Shown: positions 12,201-21,353 of the stretch, one piece after another | How positions within the stretch are numbered: the first letter of the stretch is position 1 | How the letters are laid out: each line of letters starts with the position of its first letter | Source of the DNA: Apophysomyces variabilis | Taxonomy: Eukaryota; Mucoromycota; Mucoromycetes; Mucorales; Mucoraceae | Assembly: GCA_002749535.1 (NCBI GenBank) | Contig: MZZL01000396.1 | Coordinates: 225,144-289,143, forward strand | Reading direction: 5' to 3' | Length of the DNA: 64,000 nt | Made by a program: the position numbers and the translations under genes | Notes under the pieces: model-generated | What the model saw: only the letters and a program-made list of their open reading frames with translations | Database searches by the model: none | Told to the model about the DNA's origin: nothing

Positions 12201-13776
12201 GCCAGGTGTTACCCAAGATTACATCGAATTTTGAGTCGAACACAAACGCTTCAAACGTTGTATGATAGCCGCCAAGTAAACCAGAGAGCAGTGCCTTGCC
12301 AATAATACTTGAAAGCTGACCATTTGCGGTTTCCACCGATTGCGTTGTGGGCAAACTTGACACCTTTGCAAAAGGAGCTACTCGAGGACTGATATAATTG
12401 GTGCTTGCACCACTATCAATAAGAGCTAGGAAGCTTTTTCCAGCCACTGTGAACTGATACAAGGGGAGATTGTTGGTGGCCGTGGCATTCATTGCTTGAA
12501 AAAATCCGGAGTCAGGCGAAATCATAGATGTGTTTATAGATGATATAGATCGATCCTCAGAATAGTTGGACAAAAGCTGATCTTTTATTTCTTTGGATCT
12601 ATTGTTATCATCACATTCTATGACAGCAGTTTCATCCTGCGCGATTGTTGCATGGACTTGAGCCTGCGTAGGTCGATGTCTTTGACGACGCTGCATATCC
12701 ATTTCTCGGAAGGTGCGAGTACGTTCCCGGCAGCGTTTTAGCACATGTCCCCGTTTTCCACACCAATGACAGGTGATGCTTGATGATGTTGTCCTCTGGT
12801 CCCCTGGAAATGCTGATCCCTGTCGTTGTCCTGAGAAATTCAACTGCCGTATCGTGGCTGCAACCAGGGCACTTAGATCCATAGGCATTACATCGTCATT
12901 CCTTGTCTCCGCAGAAGTTCTTCCCGAGTCAGTTGATCCTCCATAGCCAACGCGGCGACCAGTCTCGTATGCTAAAGCAATGCGGATGGCATCGTCACAG
13001 TCCAATGGATCTCTTTCTGTAACATGGCTACAAACTGCTGGTTTCAAACCCGACACGAATCGATCTAATGCTTCATCATCGGTCACAGATGGTAGCTCCA
13101 AGAGAATATCCTGAAAGGCATCCACGTAATCACTGACTGAGCCAACTTGGCGTAATTCTCTAAGGCGGCGACGGGCAGTCTGTACCGAGTATGCCGGTCG
13201 GAATTGGGTGACTAGTTCCTCCTTGAATTTGGTCCATGTTTTTGGGTCGCGAGAGTCCATCACCAACCGGTTCCACCATGTGAGAGCACGACCTCGGAGA
13301 AAGGTTACTGCAACCGCAAGGCGACGTTCTTCGGTCATGTCATACAAGTTCAAATATCGTTCCATAGCCATCACCCAATTATCAATGGTGCTTGCGACGC
13401 GATCACCTTGATAGTTATCTGGTGGTGGAATACGGATCCCAGCCAGAGTTGTTGACGCTTCTTCCATTACTTGACTTTGTGAAGAGCTTTGGTTGTCAGT
13501 GCGCGGATCTTGAAGTAGGTGGATCAGATGTGGTGCTTGTGCAGTTGTGAATTTAAGCGCAAACTTGTATGCGAGTTGTGTCCAGTGACGTTCCCGAGTG
13601 GCAGATGATTTGAGACGAAGTTCTTCAGGTACACGGTTCACCGAACGATATTTTTGATATTCCTTGATAAGCTCCGAGGGTAAAAGGCTTTGTACGCGTT
13701 CTTCGATTTCGAAGCGGTTTTTGTCTTCTTCAGTAAGCAACGATATATTCTTAACAGTTTGCAATTCTGCTTCCAT
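9205..13776 (-). CDS. Gag-Pol polyprotein of the Ty3/Gypsy element
   Basis: One uninterrupted 1523-residue frame. Gag occupies roughly residues 110-280 with a retrotransposon-Gag core (ALTWWNRLV region). A CCHC zinc knuckle (CHWCGKRGHVLKRC) sits near 335-349. An aspartic protease DSGA motif is near 453. Reverse transcriptase follows with YLDD near 790, then RNase H with TDAS near 940. The integrase has an HHCC zinc domain near 1154-1193 and DDE residues near 1220 (HLDF), 1282 (TDRG) and 1317 (CERLNQ). A GPY/F-type module is near 1460. Gag and Pol are fused without a frameshift. All expected catalytic motifs are present and no stop interrupts the frame, so it could be active. The ATG at 13776 lies 24 bp inside the 5' LTR, leaving almost no leader. 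Confidence 0.97.
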   Translation of the reverse strand: MEAELQTVKNISLLTEEDKNRFEIEERVQSLLPSELIKEYQKYRSVNRVPEELRLKSSATRERHWTQLAYKFALKFTTAQAPHLIHLLQDPRTDNQSSSQSQVMEEASTTLAGIRIPPPDNYQGDRVASTIDNWVMAMERYLNLYDMTEERRLAVAVTFLRGRALTWWNRLVMDSRDPKTWTKFKEELVTQFRPAYSVQTARRRLRELRQVGSVSDYVDAFQDILLELPSVTDDEALDRFVSGLKPAVCSHVTERDPLDCDDAIRIALAYETGRRVGYGGSTDSGRTSAETRNDDVMPMDLSALVAATIRQLNFSGQRQGSAFPGDQRTTSSSITCHWCGKRGHVLKRCRERTRTFREMDMQRRQRHRPTQAQVHATIAQDETAVIECDDNNRSKEIKDQLLSNYSEDRSISSINTSMISPDSGFFQAMNATATNNLPLYQFTVAGKSFLALIDSGASTNYISPRVAPFAKVSSLPTTQSVETANGQLSSIIGKALLSGLLGGYHTTFEAFVFDSKFDVILGNTWLQQVAPLPNWAERTWTIRDDQQTYVLHPAGSTKGSSETAHLLLSAKQVEKVLRKEQAQCFLIHPQGLMDQKDVDGNWIKPLMSEFPDVFCEDVTGLPPEREVQHVIETHGAAPINRPPYKMSPRELDELQRQLADLLKKGHIQPSSSPWGAPILFVKKKNGEMRMCVDYRALNKVTIRQSHPLPRIDECLDRLQGACYFSSLDLKSGYHQVRIQSSDVPKTAFNTRYGQFEFLVLPFGLTNAPPTFQRLMNSVLHDCLDKFALVYLDDILVFSKTKEEHEIHVRHVLKKLQEAKLIVNQKKCTFAKTELDFLGFQVSSKGILPSQQKVKTIQEWPVPTNVQEVRQFIGLAQHYRRFIPGFATIATPITDLTKGTGAKQRPIEWTQQCQHSFDLLKSKLIQAPVLQTPNMSKPFRIETDASDYGIGAVLLQTDNDDNWHPIAYESKKFSMAERAYPAQERELLGVLHALRTWRCFIDSAERNYTVYVDHLSLQWLRDQKTPTPRLVRWINELESYNPDIQYKPGVENTVPDALSRVDGVNCEPALESIEPKYLYTAISIDETKDPLKDWPRFYVQDPDTWPTIIRTKLEKNQQHFVVRDKMIYYRPKLNSTQEYRYVQFSRRADLVEDFHKGFGHTGSSTLIDLMKRRWWWPDMQSDIQNWLKTCPQCQLSANEDRLQHKAPMHLLDVPAAFSRWHLDFVGELPETDNGNRWILVAVDYSTNWPIARAVPEATGGEIVKFIYEEIVLRFGCPDEILTDRGANFMSKVVAHYVHLLRTNHTLTSAFHPRTNGKCERLNQTLKKMLKKYVNGEVHNWDKYLNTALWACRIRKHRTTGFSPFFLTYGREPKIPGDVSNPLIRVSEQEPAPELLADDALTYLRKLREARTTAEIRVRRNAEADKKRWDTAMKTETQIFNVGDLVLLRHESKKGLEFSWMGPYTVLNRNLESDTYQLQEVQGKTYSSWVHTDRLRPATVTDKTANKFWYIPRISRAHNASDNTT

Positions 13777-13790
13777 GAAAATTTTTCATC

Positions 13791-13798
13791 AGCTACCA
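13791..13798 (-). other. Primer-binding site, probably initiator tRNA-Met
   Basis: Directly inside the 5' LTR the minus strand reads TTTGGTAGCTGATG. TGGTAGC matches the 3' end complement of initiator tRNA-Met used by many Ty elements. The match visible here is only about 7-8 nt, so the tRNA identity is an inference. Confidence 0.55.
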
Positions 13799-13800
13799 AA

Positions 13801-14117
13801 TGTCGTGTCAATCCCGATCTGAAATAGTCCGCACAAGATCTTCAAGGATGATCGACGAGTCCAATGAATAAAATAAACGATAGATAAAAGGATGCCGTTT
13901 ATTCTGTCTTGTCTGTCTAATATTTATATCTTTTGATTCTAGCTACATTATGTAATCCTTGTCGGCAATGGGATGCAAAAGGAAACCAATTGAGAGCATT
14001 AAATCAAAGTCGATAACCGAGAGTACTTCTTGTAGTTCATGACATTTTTGGAAGAGGGCCGAAGATTACCATCTTAAGCTCTTGACCGTGATTGGTGGAA
14101 CAGTTTGTGTTACGACA
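13801..14117 (-). repeat. 5' LTR of the Ty3/Gypsy element
   Basis: Identical to 8772-9088. In element orientation this LTR carries the promoter. The boundary is set by TGTCG...CGACA ends and the flanking GCAG duplication. Confidence 0.97.
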
Positions 14118-14121
14118 GCAG
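14118..14121. repeat. Target-site duplication, right copy (GCAG)
   Basis: Matches the GCAG at 8768-8771 on the other side of the Ty3 element. Confidence 0.8.
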
Positions 14122-14243
14122 AGAGCGACGTTGAGACTGCGGTAAAAACTCTTGCGGCGGAACGAATCGAACCAGTGCTTCTTGCATTGGGAATCGTGGC
14201 GTTTAACTGCACCGGCAGGGGCCGAAGCCCCCTCTATAAGCAT
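14118..14243 (-). pseudogene. 5' part of the ORF split by the Ty3 element
   Basis: A minus-strand frame begins with ATG at 14243 and is open up to the LTR. Its first part is Ala/Gly-rich (EGASAPAGAV), then basic (KKHWFDSFRRKS). It runs in phase into the frame at 8771-8573 when the transposon is excised in silico. The nearby Tc1-like element begins about 50 bp upstream of the ATG, so the promoter of this gene, if it was one, is also disturbed. The first part contains a GGGGC-TTCG-GCCCC hairpin. Function unknown. Confidence 0.4.
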
Positions 14244-14309
14244 ACTGTTTTTTTTTCCTATTTATTTGCATATTTCGCTATATTTTTGGCGGACTGGGGT
14301 TTAAATTTT

Positions 14310-14342
14310 TGCGTGATTGGCTAAAATATTTGCGGTAAGACT
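14310..14342 (+). repeat. Left inverted repeat of the Tc1-type element
   Basis: The sequence TGCGTGATTGGCTAAAAT and the following 15 bases are the reverse complement of 15861-15893 with about two mismatches. The final bases overlap the transposase terminal codon. Confidence 0.85.
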
Positions 14343-15738
14343 ATTCATTTAGCGTAGAGCTCCCCATGTTCACAATTGCTGAGACGGTTCGTTTCAAATT
14401 ATACAAGATCAATTTAAAGGAGTGGCTCTCTATTTTTGCATCTAACAAAAAAGTTTCGGAGTGTCTAATCCATCCTTGACAGTCTGAGCGTTTTATTTTT
14501 CTTGCTGCTTGAACAATGCGTTCTTGAAGATTATCATCGACTCGCAAGGGTTGCCTTCTTATTCCAGCCTTCACTTTGGCCTAGAATTCTTTTATCGGGT
14601 TGAGGAAGGGGGAGTAGGGAGGAAGATAGAGACATTTGTATCCTTTTTTTTCGATCAACTCCCTGACCTTTGTTGGGGTATGGATGGGTGCATTATCCAT
14701 GATAAGATAATAACCGTTCATTCCATGGCGATCCAACACATTCATGACGTTAGAGATATACATCATGTAGTGTTCTGTACGAGTTTTAATACTAGCATTA
14801 ATATTCCTAGATCTGCTTTCACCTAGCTTTCTCTTTTTCGCCATGATCTCCTCAGGTCGCCTTAAAGATATGTCAATGACGCCGGCCGAGGAAATAACAC
14901 CGAGAATCGTGATAGATACACCTCTTCCGGTGACTACAACCTGCTTTACCGGCTGCCCTTTCTTAGAACGCCCGTAGTTACGCACAAGATGCAAGTCAAA
15001 GCCAGCCTCATTTATGAAAACGCAGTTCGCTTTGAAGTCCACATCTCCCATGGTTTCCCATTCAAGTACTTTTTGTCTTCGCAATTCAATCACTCTGTCA
15101 GTGTTTCTTGCAGCAGGAATTTTTTCAGCTCTTTTGAGTGTAATAGCACATTTAGCAACCAGATGCTTATGAACTGCAGATGGAGTTATGGTCAGGCTAT
15201 CGAATGCATTACATAAATCCTCGGTGATATCGTTTAATATAGCCGTGGGATGTTCATCAATATATTTGATCAAGTTCTGCGTATGCGCGACTGTCAGCTT
15301 TGGCTTTGGACCTCTCTTTTTTGCAAGTGAAAGTGTTGCTTGAGTGCCCTCTCTCTGGTTCTGATAGTACAACTTAACGTAATTCTGGACCGTTATTTCT
15401 TTAATGCCCGCTTCTCTGCCTGCAGCTGCTGCAGACTTTCCTCCATAGGTTACAAGGTTTAGCAACATAGCTAACTGCTCATCAGTGTAGTTTCGATATG
15501 CGCCGCGTTTGTCCTTGCGAAGTGGCATAGATTCTGCTAGACTAACCGCTTCACCTATGCTGAAGAGTGTGTCTTCTTCCATCTCATTATCAATATACAT
15601 CTCTTTTTCTTCGTCCACTTCTTCTTCACTGTCCACTGCACACTCTTTTGAATAACTTAAAAGGGAATGATGAACATCGTCCATGTTTCCAAACTTCCCA
15701 TCATTCCAATGAGCAATTACTACTTCGCATAAGTCCAT
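14341..15738 (-). pseudogene. Tc1/mariner-type transposase (DDE_3 family), inactivated
   Basis: Starting at ATG 15738, the protein has an acidic N-terminus and a helix-turn-helix region (YTDEQLAMLLNLV and AAAAGREAGI) near residues 85-130. A second DNA-binding part follows, then the catalytic core FINEAGFDLHL, MDNAPIHTP and PYSPFLNPIKEF. Family members normally read DEAGF at the first catalytic position; here codon 15010-15012 is Asn. A TAG at 14581-14583 replaces the conserved Trp after KEF. Downstream homology (AKVKAGIRRQPL to CQGWIRH) continues in the same frame to 14341. Both lesions fit G-to-A changes on the coding strand. The frame is otherwise open, so decay looks fairly recent. Confidence 0.9.
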
Positions 15739-15860
15739 GTCTACATCATCTCCTGAACCGTGCAGATTTGCATTTTGGGCATTCTTGCAGAGCGCTCATA
15801 ACTACTATTGGTTTTATGAAAGTCAGGTACGAAGGCCTTCCTCGAGCGCAAATACGGTCG

Positions 15861-15893
15861 AGTCTTACCGCAAACATTTCAGCCAATCACGCA
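15861..15893 (-). repeat. Right inverted repeat of the Tc1-type element
   Basis: AGTCTTACCGCAAACATTTC and the next 13 bases mirror 14310-14342, matching at about 31 of 33 positions. Confidence 0.85.
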
Positions 15894-16181
15894 GGAAAAA
15901 CACCACTTTCCCATCCAAGCAAAGCGCTAGGAGTTCCAAAAGTTTAGAATATAATGATTTAATGACTGTTGTGTTTTAGACATCGTACAGTATGCAAATC
16001 CTGTTCGTCAATGCCACAAAACACTTCAGGAACGCCCAAATAAAAACAAAAAAAAGAATTTCGGAGCTTGAAAATAGGATCATTCCGCAATCTCAGCATT
16101 TCTGTAGTTGGCTGACGACACTTTCCTTTCATTCTTGTATTCACACACTTTAAACCACTAATCAGTCCTATTCCTTCCACT

Positions 16182-18985
16182 ATGGAAACTAAATTGAAGC
16201 TATTTTGCCTCCTTGAGGGCGAGCCTGTATCGAGGGCATTCTCTGTGAAAATTTCTTCTGCAGATACTGTCGATGACCTCAGAAAAGTGATCAAGGCCAA
16301 AAACTCTCCCAAATTTGACGACATTGCTGTTGACAAGCTCATACACTGGCGTGTCGAGATTCCGTACATTCCTGCCAACAGGGCCAATACTGTTGCACTT
16401 GACTCGCTAGATATCAAGGAACAGCTCGATCCCATAAGCGAGATCGCGAATGTCTTTCAAGAGAGGCCAGTAAAAAGGACAATTCACATCATGGTTCAGC
16501 GGCCTCCACAAGGTAATTTTATCATTTTTTACTCGTAATGATCACTTACTTTTTTTCTAATCCTACAAGGTCCCCACCCTGTTAATCCGGTATCTGGTAA
16601 GTGTATCTATCAATCCCTTATTGGTTATCTGACAACTCATATGCGTTTGTTATATTCTAGTGGATGTTTTGTTTTTACTTGCAAACAGCTGATATAGCTG
16701 CAGATATTAAGAGTATTACAAACGAGTTCTTCACGCCCGGATCATAAGTTGCTAGTTTCCCAGACTCATATGTACGCGGCCATGGGGCTCTACCACTCAC
16801 TAGCGGAGATGTTCGCACACTTGATGAAAAATGTAAGCAGACGCCGAAATTACTCTTTCTGGATCTACCCAATTCTCCGTCCGATGATACAGCATCAATA
16901 AGTGCTGTATCGGCCTCCTTATGGGACAGGATAAAGTATGGTAGTTCCGCTATCATCCCGCTATTTGGTGTAAGCGGGTGCGGCAAAACCCGGTGTGCCC
17001 TTGAAATGCTATCACAACATTGGGGCTTCTACTTCAATGCATCTGCTGATGATTGGGGATCAGATGACGTGTCCACGCTTTTCAGTAATGTCAAGGAACA
17101 TCTAGATGACCTACCAGCAGGGAACGCAACTGCTCGGCCGATCAACAATAGGTATGCAAAGACACAGACGTATTTGCTCTTTCTTTCGCGACTCTTGATT
17201 CATCAGTATTGCTTGAATGCGTCAGCCGGTATTACTACATTTACAACTGCACGATGGACTCTTTTGCAAGCCTGTTCTCATGTACTTTTCCGAGATATTT
17301 TTGATCCTGTGTTCCGCAAACTTCTCAAGCTTCAACAGTATGATAAAGATGTCTTAGTATCTCATGTTTCTGGGGTGTTCAACGAAATACACAACCTTCT
17401 TCAGCATCGAGACTTGCCAAAATTTGGACCCACCAGTAAATTACTTGTTTTCATCGATGAAGCTCAGATCCTCGGCGATGCATTCAATGACTCCTTCGAG
17501 TCAATATCTTTGGAAGATTCCTCACGGCCCTTATTATCTCCAGTTCTACATGGATTTCGAGACGTTAACCAATCCAATCTTACAGTCATAACCTGTGGGA
17601 CAGGTTTGAGTATTAACACTCTTTACTGGTTTCAAAGTTCCGGGTCGGGCGTAAAGGACAACTCAAGCACTTTCGAGTACGTAGAATTTCCAGGATGGAC
17701 TGATCAAGAGTCGATACGGACATATATAGCTCGTATGCGGAACGTGCTACCGGATGATGATTCGCGGAGAGCATTAGATAAGCTAATTCCTCGAGATGCG
17801 ATTGATATGCTGTTTGAGAAACTTACAGGCCGATTTCGCCCGATTGTGTCTGCCATTGAGAGTATTATCGCACAGAATAATGAAAACGGTTGGGAGGAGG
17901 CCATCAATTACGTGGGAGACAAATTAGTATCGTGGAAGAACCGGAATGTTAAAGGGAATATTTGCTATGAGCTTTCCCGCCTCCAAGAGAAATGTAACAG
18001 GAACAACGATCTAGTTCCGGAATCCATCGAAAATATCTTGGGGCTTTTATTTTATCGACACTGTATGTTTGGCAAGGACTCGCTTGTGCTTGATGAAGCG
18101 TTACCCAAGTTAGTGGAATGTGCATTTGCCCAGATTAAAATCAAGGGAAACCGTGTCATGACAACACTTGACGAATCGTTTGTAATGAAGGCTGTCGAGA
18201 CTTACTTTTATGCAAAGGATCCAAATTTCAGCAAGGAAATTAGACGACATATGCTACATTCGGACTCTGCTTCAGATCATGGAAATACTTGGGAATACAT
18301 GATGGTGGATGTTTTACAGGAAACATTCAGGGAACACCCTTTATCTGACTGGCCACATGAGCCGCCAATTTCAGATTTGTGTGCTGCCAACAAGAGCAGC
18401 ACAGAAATCGTTGGTTGTAAAAAGCTAGGTTTCAAGCAAGGGACATCCTTCAGACATATGTCGATGGAGCAATTCATGGATGCCCACGTTAACCACAAGT
18501 CGATACAAAACGGTAAACCTGTCGCGTCATTTTTCTTTCCTATGCCGCAACGCTCGGGACCTGACATGGTCTTTTATATCCGGATCAAGGATCGACTTTT
18601 TCCGGTATTTGTGCAGCTAAAGTTGCGTCCAGTCCTTACGGAGAAACAGAGGGAAAAAGCCCTTAACACTGTCTCTGCAACAAAAATCGAGATACATGTA
18701 AGGAATTTTCGTGATTATTGCCCAGAAAGGATTTATATCAGTATGATCATTGCGTACCCAGCTACCTGGACTCATATATCACCTCAGCGACCAGATGGAA
18801 TATGACAATGACAATATGCGTCAAATTGTGTGATTACTATCAATGATAGAATCTTTGCTGGAATCTTTCCTATACATCATGGTAAGTTTATGAATGCGCT
18901 CAAAAGTGGAGAAAAGCGACAGGCAGAAGATAATGACGGCGATCATTCGCGAAAAAGAAAAAAGAAAAAGAAAGGTACGGAATAA
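16182..18985 (+). pseudogene. Crinkler (CRN)-type gene with P-loop NTPase and REase-like domain, three in-frame stops
   Basis: Exon 1 (16182-16512) encodes a CRN header with a ubiquitin-like fold (LFCLLEGEP start; DIKEQLDPI). A short exon (16570-16596) and a long exon (16689-18985) follow. The long exon holds a P-loop NTPase with Walker A GVSGCGKT at 16967-16990 and Walker B LVFIDEAQ near 17448. It ends with a restriction-endonuclease-like core (GPDMVF then FVQLKLRP near 18555-18630), the CRN architecture known from several fungi and oomycetes. The frame is broken by TAA at 16745-16747 and by TGA at 18803-18805 and 18809-18811. Coding character continues after each stop, including a family-like end with a KRKKKKK tail closed by TAA at 18983. 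Secreted or self-directed roles are known for the family, but the stops argue against a functional full-length product here. An ATG at 17006 could start a truncated NTPase-REase protein. Confidence 0.85.
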
Positions 18986-19526
18986 GGATTGACTCTCTCA
19001 TTGAGACATACTATTCGTATTAATGCAGACTTCATTATTTAATCATCCCCATTCTATTCTATACTGTATTACTATGTTTGCGTTACATTTTATGAGATTA
19101 AATGCAAATTAAGTCTGTATTTGCTATATTACAGGATTTTTTTTTGTCAACTCCAATACTAGATTGTAAGTCCAACAGTTTGCTATGAGCAGTTCCTCTT
19201 TTTTCTTAGCTACAGTCAGAACCGTTCCATGTATATTCATCTTAATAGCTTATCATAGCTAATGTTTGTTATATGGACAGATTTCGTTTACGAGAGATTT
19301 CACTTAGGGAAACTCCAATCTACAGCACTCCACTATGTCTGTACTATACTCCACTTGTTTATAGTAATTATTGTCACCTTTATTTTAAAAAGCGCTCAGA
19401 ATTAGGAGGGGCTGGAGTGTTGTTGGAGTGTCCGCAGTAATTTCCCTGGAGAATTTCCAAATGTATCCTCTTATTGCTGTTATATTATTTGTTTAAATTA
19501 TGTTCAAGAAATAATAACAATAATGC
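18986..19526. other. Intergenic, AT-rich
   Basis: No ORF, repeat or RNA gene is seen after the CRN relic. Confidence 0.4.
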
Positions 19527-20182
19527 TTACATTGCTTTTCGTATCTCATCCTTAATAACTTCTTCCACCACACCAAGTGGTGCACGCCGTTTTTTCTTCC
19601 TTTGCTCTTCCACGACATTTTTCTTGGTCGCAGCAAGTGATATAAAAGGTGATTTTTTGTTTGTGGTTTCAGATCCTGGTAACTTTGGAGAGGTAAACAT
19701 TGCGATATATAAAGGAACCCAACGACTGGTTTCTGTATGAGAGTCCATTTCATGAAGAAGCGACAGGTTATAAACTGACTGATTGTTTCCAATCACTTTA
19801 GGTTTGCTCTGCGTGGAGAACAGGTACACCCGAATGTTGTACATTTTGGCAATAGCAATCAGGCGTAGAAGGCCATTTGCGGGAATGGTTTGGTTATCAG
19901 ATAATCGTAGGGATATAGCATGCTGCTTGTCACCTAAACAGTGCACTATAGTTACAGACAATGCAGCCTCTAATGGAGAGGTGTTGAAAAGCTTAGACAC
20001 AGTTTGTATACCCCTTGTTTCCAACCATTGTAGCGACTTGATTCGGTTCTCTTTTGATATCGGTCGCCCTCTAGCCCCAGCAATCACTGTTTGCATGTAC
20101 CGTTCATAGTTTGCAGTGGGGCTACGGATGATGGCATCGCGCATACTAAGACCTGAGTTTCCTACAAAGTTCAAATCTGGCA
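19527..20182 (-). CDS. Exon or fragment of an unidentified protein, possibly mobile-element derived
   Basis: An open minus-strand frame of about 218 codons runs to a stop at 19527. It has no ATG at its edge and is preceded by an acceptor-like GGTAG, so it looks like a terminal exon. A central segment (HAISLRLSDNQTIPANG, then LRLIAIAKMYNIRVYLFS) is well ordered and weakly recalls the second half of OTU-type cysteine protease domains. The C-terminus is Lys/Arg-rich (EEQRKKKRRAPLG). No upstream exon was found in the following 1.2 kb, so the gene may be truncated. The OTU idea is only an impression. The frame length and composition support real coding ancestry. Confidence 0.4.
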
Positions 20183-21353
20183 GCTACCATATTTTTAACG
20201 TTAGTGTATAGTGCTTGTTTCTGTCCTTTACTTTACCATATAACAAAAAATAGTACAATAAAAAGAATAAGTAAATAAATATTTGAGAGTGCATAGACAG
20301 TGAAATGTTAAGAATAAGAATCAACTGCTGAAATACGACGTATTTAAACAAATCATTTCATTGTGAATGCTTTTCCTTGGATTGTGTAACAGTATAGTAT
20401 AGTTCAAGGCAATGAATCATTCTACAGTCGGCGTGCCAAATACTGAAGACGATCACTTACCAAGAATAATTATATTTTATGGTATAATTGACGTTTTTCT
20501 TTCTGTTAACATTAAAAGAAGTCATCGTAAATCTCCATAACATCGTAGTTTATACAATAAGTACACGTTTGATTTATTAATGTTATGAACAGTACCATAA
20601 ACGAAACATCTATGGGTTATCTATATTCACTTTAATATATGCACCCAGTGAATAAAGAGACGAACCAATAGAAGGTTCCTGGAAGAAAGAAAGAGAAGTG
20701 AGACATTGAAATTCTTTATGTAATTTTATCTTTAATATGTGGAATGAGCTTTTTCTTTTTTATTTTCTGTATGTATAGTCTATTGCTTTCATTATATATG
20801 CCTTTGTATTTTAGCTAAAAAGTCTTTAAGAGAAATAAAAGAAGATTGACAGTATCGTTACAGGAAATAAACAAAGTTCTCTGTTGTCATTCGTGGTTCT
20901 TTTATTCCTGTTTAGTTTTAGTTAAAGGCGGGCCATAGATGATGTAATAGTACCATCTGTGGCCAACGTTGCTATCTACTTACAAAGAACGGATACATAA
21001 GTATAAGGGGTGAGGGCGAGGAAGCGCTGTAGAGGGATGTGTGTCAGGAATGCTAACCGTTTTTGAGGATATCAGAAACGTGTAGATCCTGGAAATTTCA
21101 GGATCCGTCTATACATATATAGCGTCTGTGCGCGGAGAGTAAATGTACAAATAAATGAAGTAGAAAAGATCGCTATCTTAACCGTCGCCTATACAGGCCA
21201 ATCCGCACACAATATCATAAAGACCTATCTGCAACATGCACTGCTACAACAAAAGAAGAGAAAGGAGGTTTACGGTTAAAAGTTTTCATAGTTCTTTTGA
21301 TCCAACTTTTCTGCAATCACACCCTATAGGATTTTTTGTGTCACGAAAGTTTT
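20183..21353. other. Intergenic, very AT-rich
   Basis: No gene is visible. A GGATCC-containing inverted motif lies near 21085-21105 (AGATCCTGGAAATTTCAGGATC), a short imperfect palindrome that could form a hairpin. Nothing else is structured. Confidence 0.35.

Larger units (their letters stand above)
8772..14117 (-). mobile_element. Full-length Ty3/Gypsy LTR retrotransposon
   Basis: A 5346-bp element lies in minus orientation. Two identical 317-bp LTRs with TGTCG...CGACA ends flank one 1523-codon Gag-Pol frame. A primer-binding site abuts the 5' LTR and a purine-rich tract abuts the 3' LTR. Pol order is protease, reverse transcriptase, RNase H, integrase, which places it in Ty3/Gypsy (Metaviridae-type) rather than Copia. 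The integrase ends in a GPY/F-type module. Identical LTRs, an intact frame and an intact target duplication indicate a young and possibly still competent copy. Confidence 0.97.
14293..15910 (-). mobile_element. Decayed Tc1/mariner-type DNA transposon
   Basis: A DDE_3-family transposase relic is enclosed by inverted repeats. The inner 33 bp (14310-14342 and 15861-15893) agree at about 31 positions. Outside them the match becomes patchy (ACTGGGGTTT against the complement of the right side), so the exact ends and a TA target duplication could not be fixed. The repeat directly abuts the transposase stop on the left. On the right about 120 bp separate it from the start codon. The coding frame is broken, so the element is non-autonomous. 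Confidence 0.85.

Noticed and set aside
14150..14190. tRNA gene suggested by GGTTCGATTC on the minus strand
   Set aside because: No A box or cloverleaf stems could be placed around it, and it lies in an open frame.
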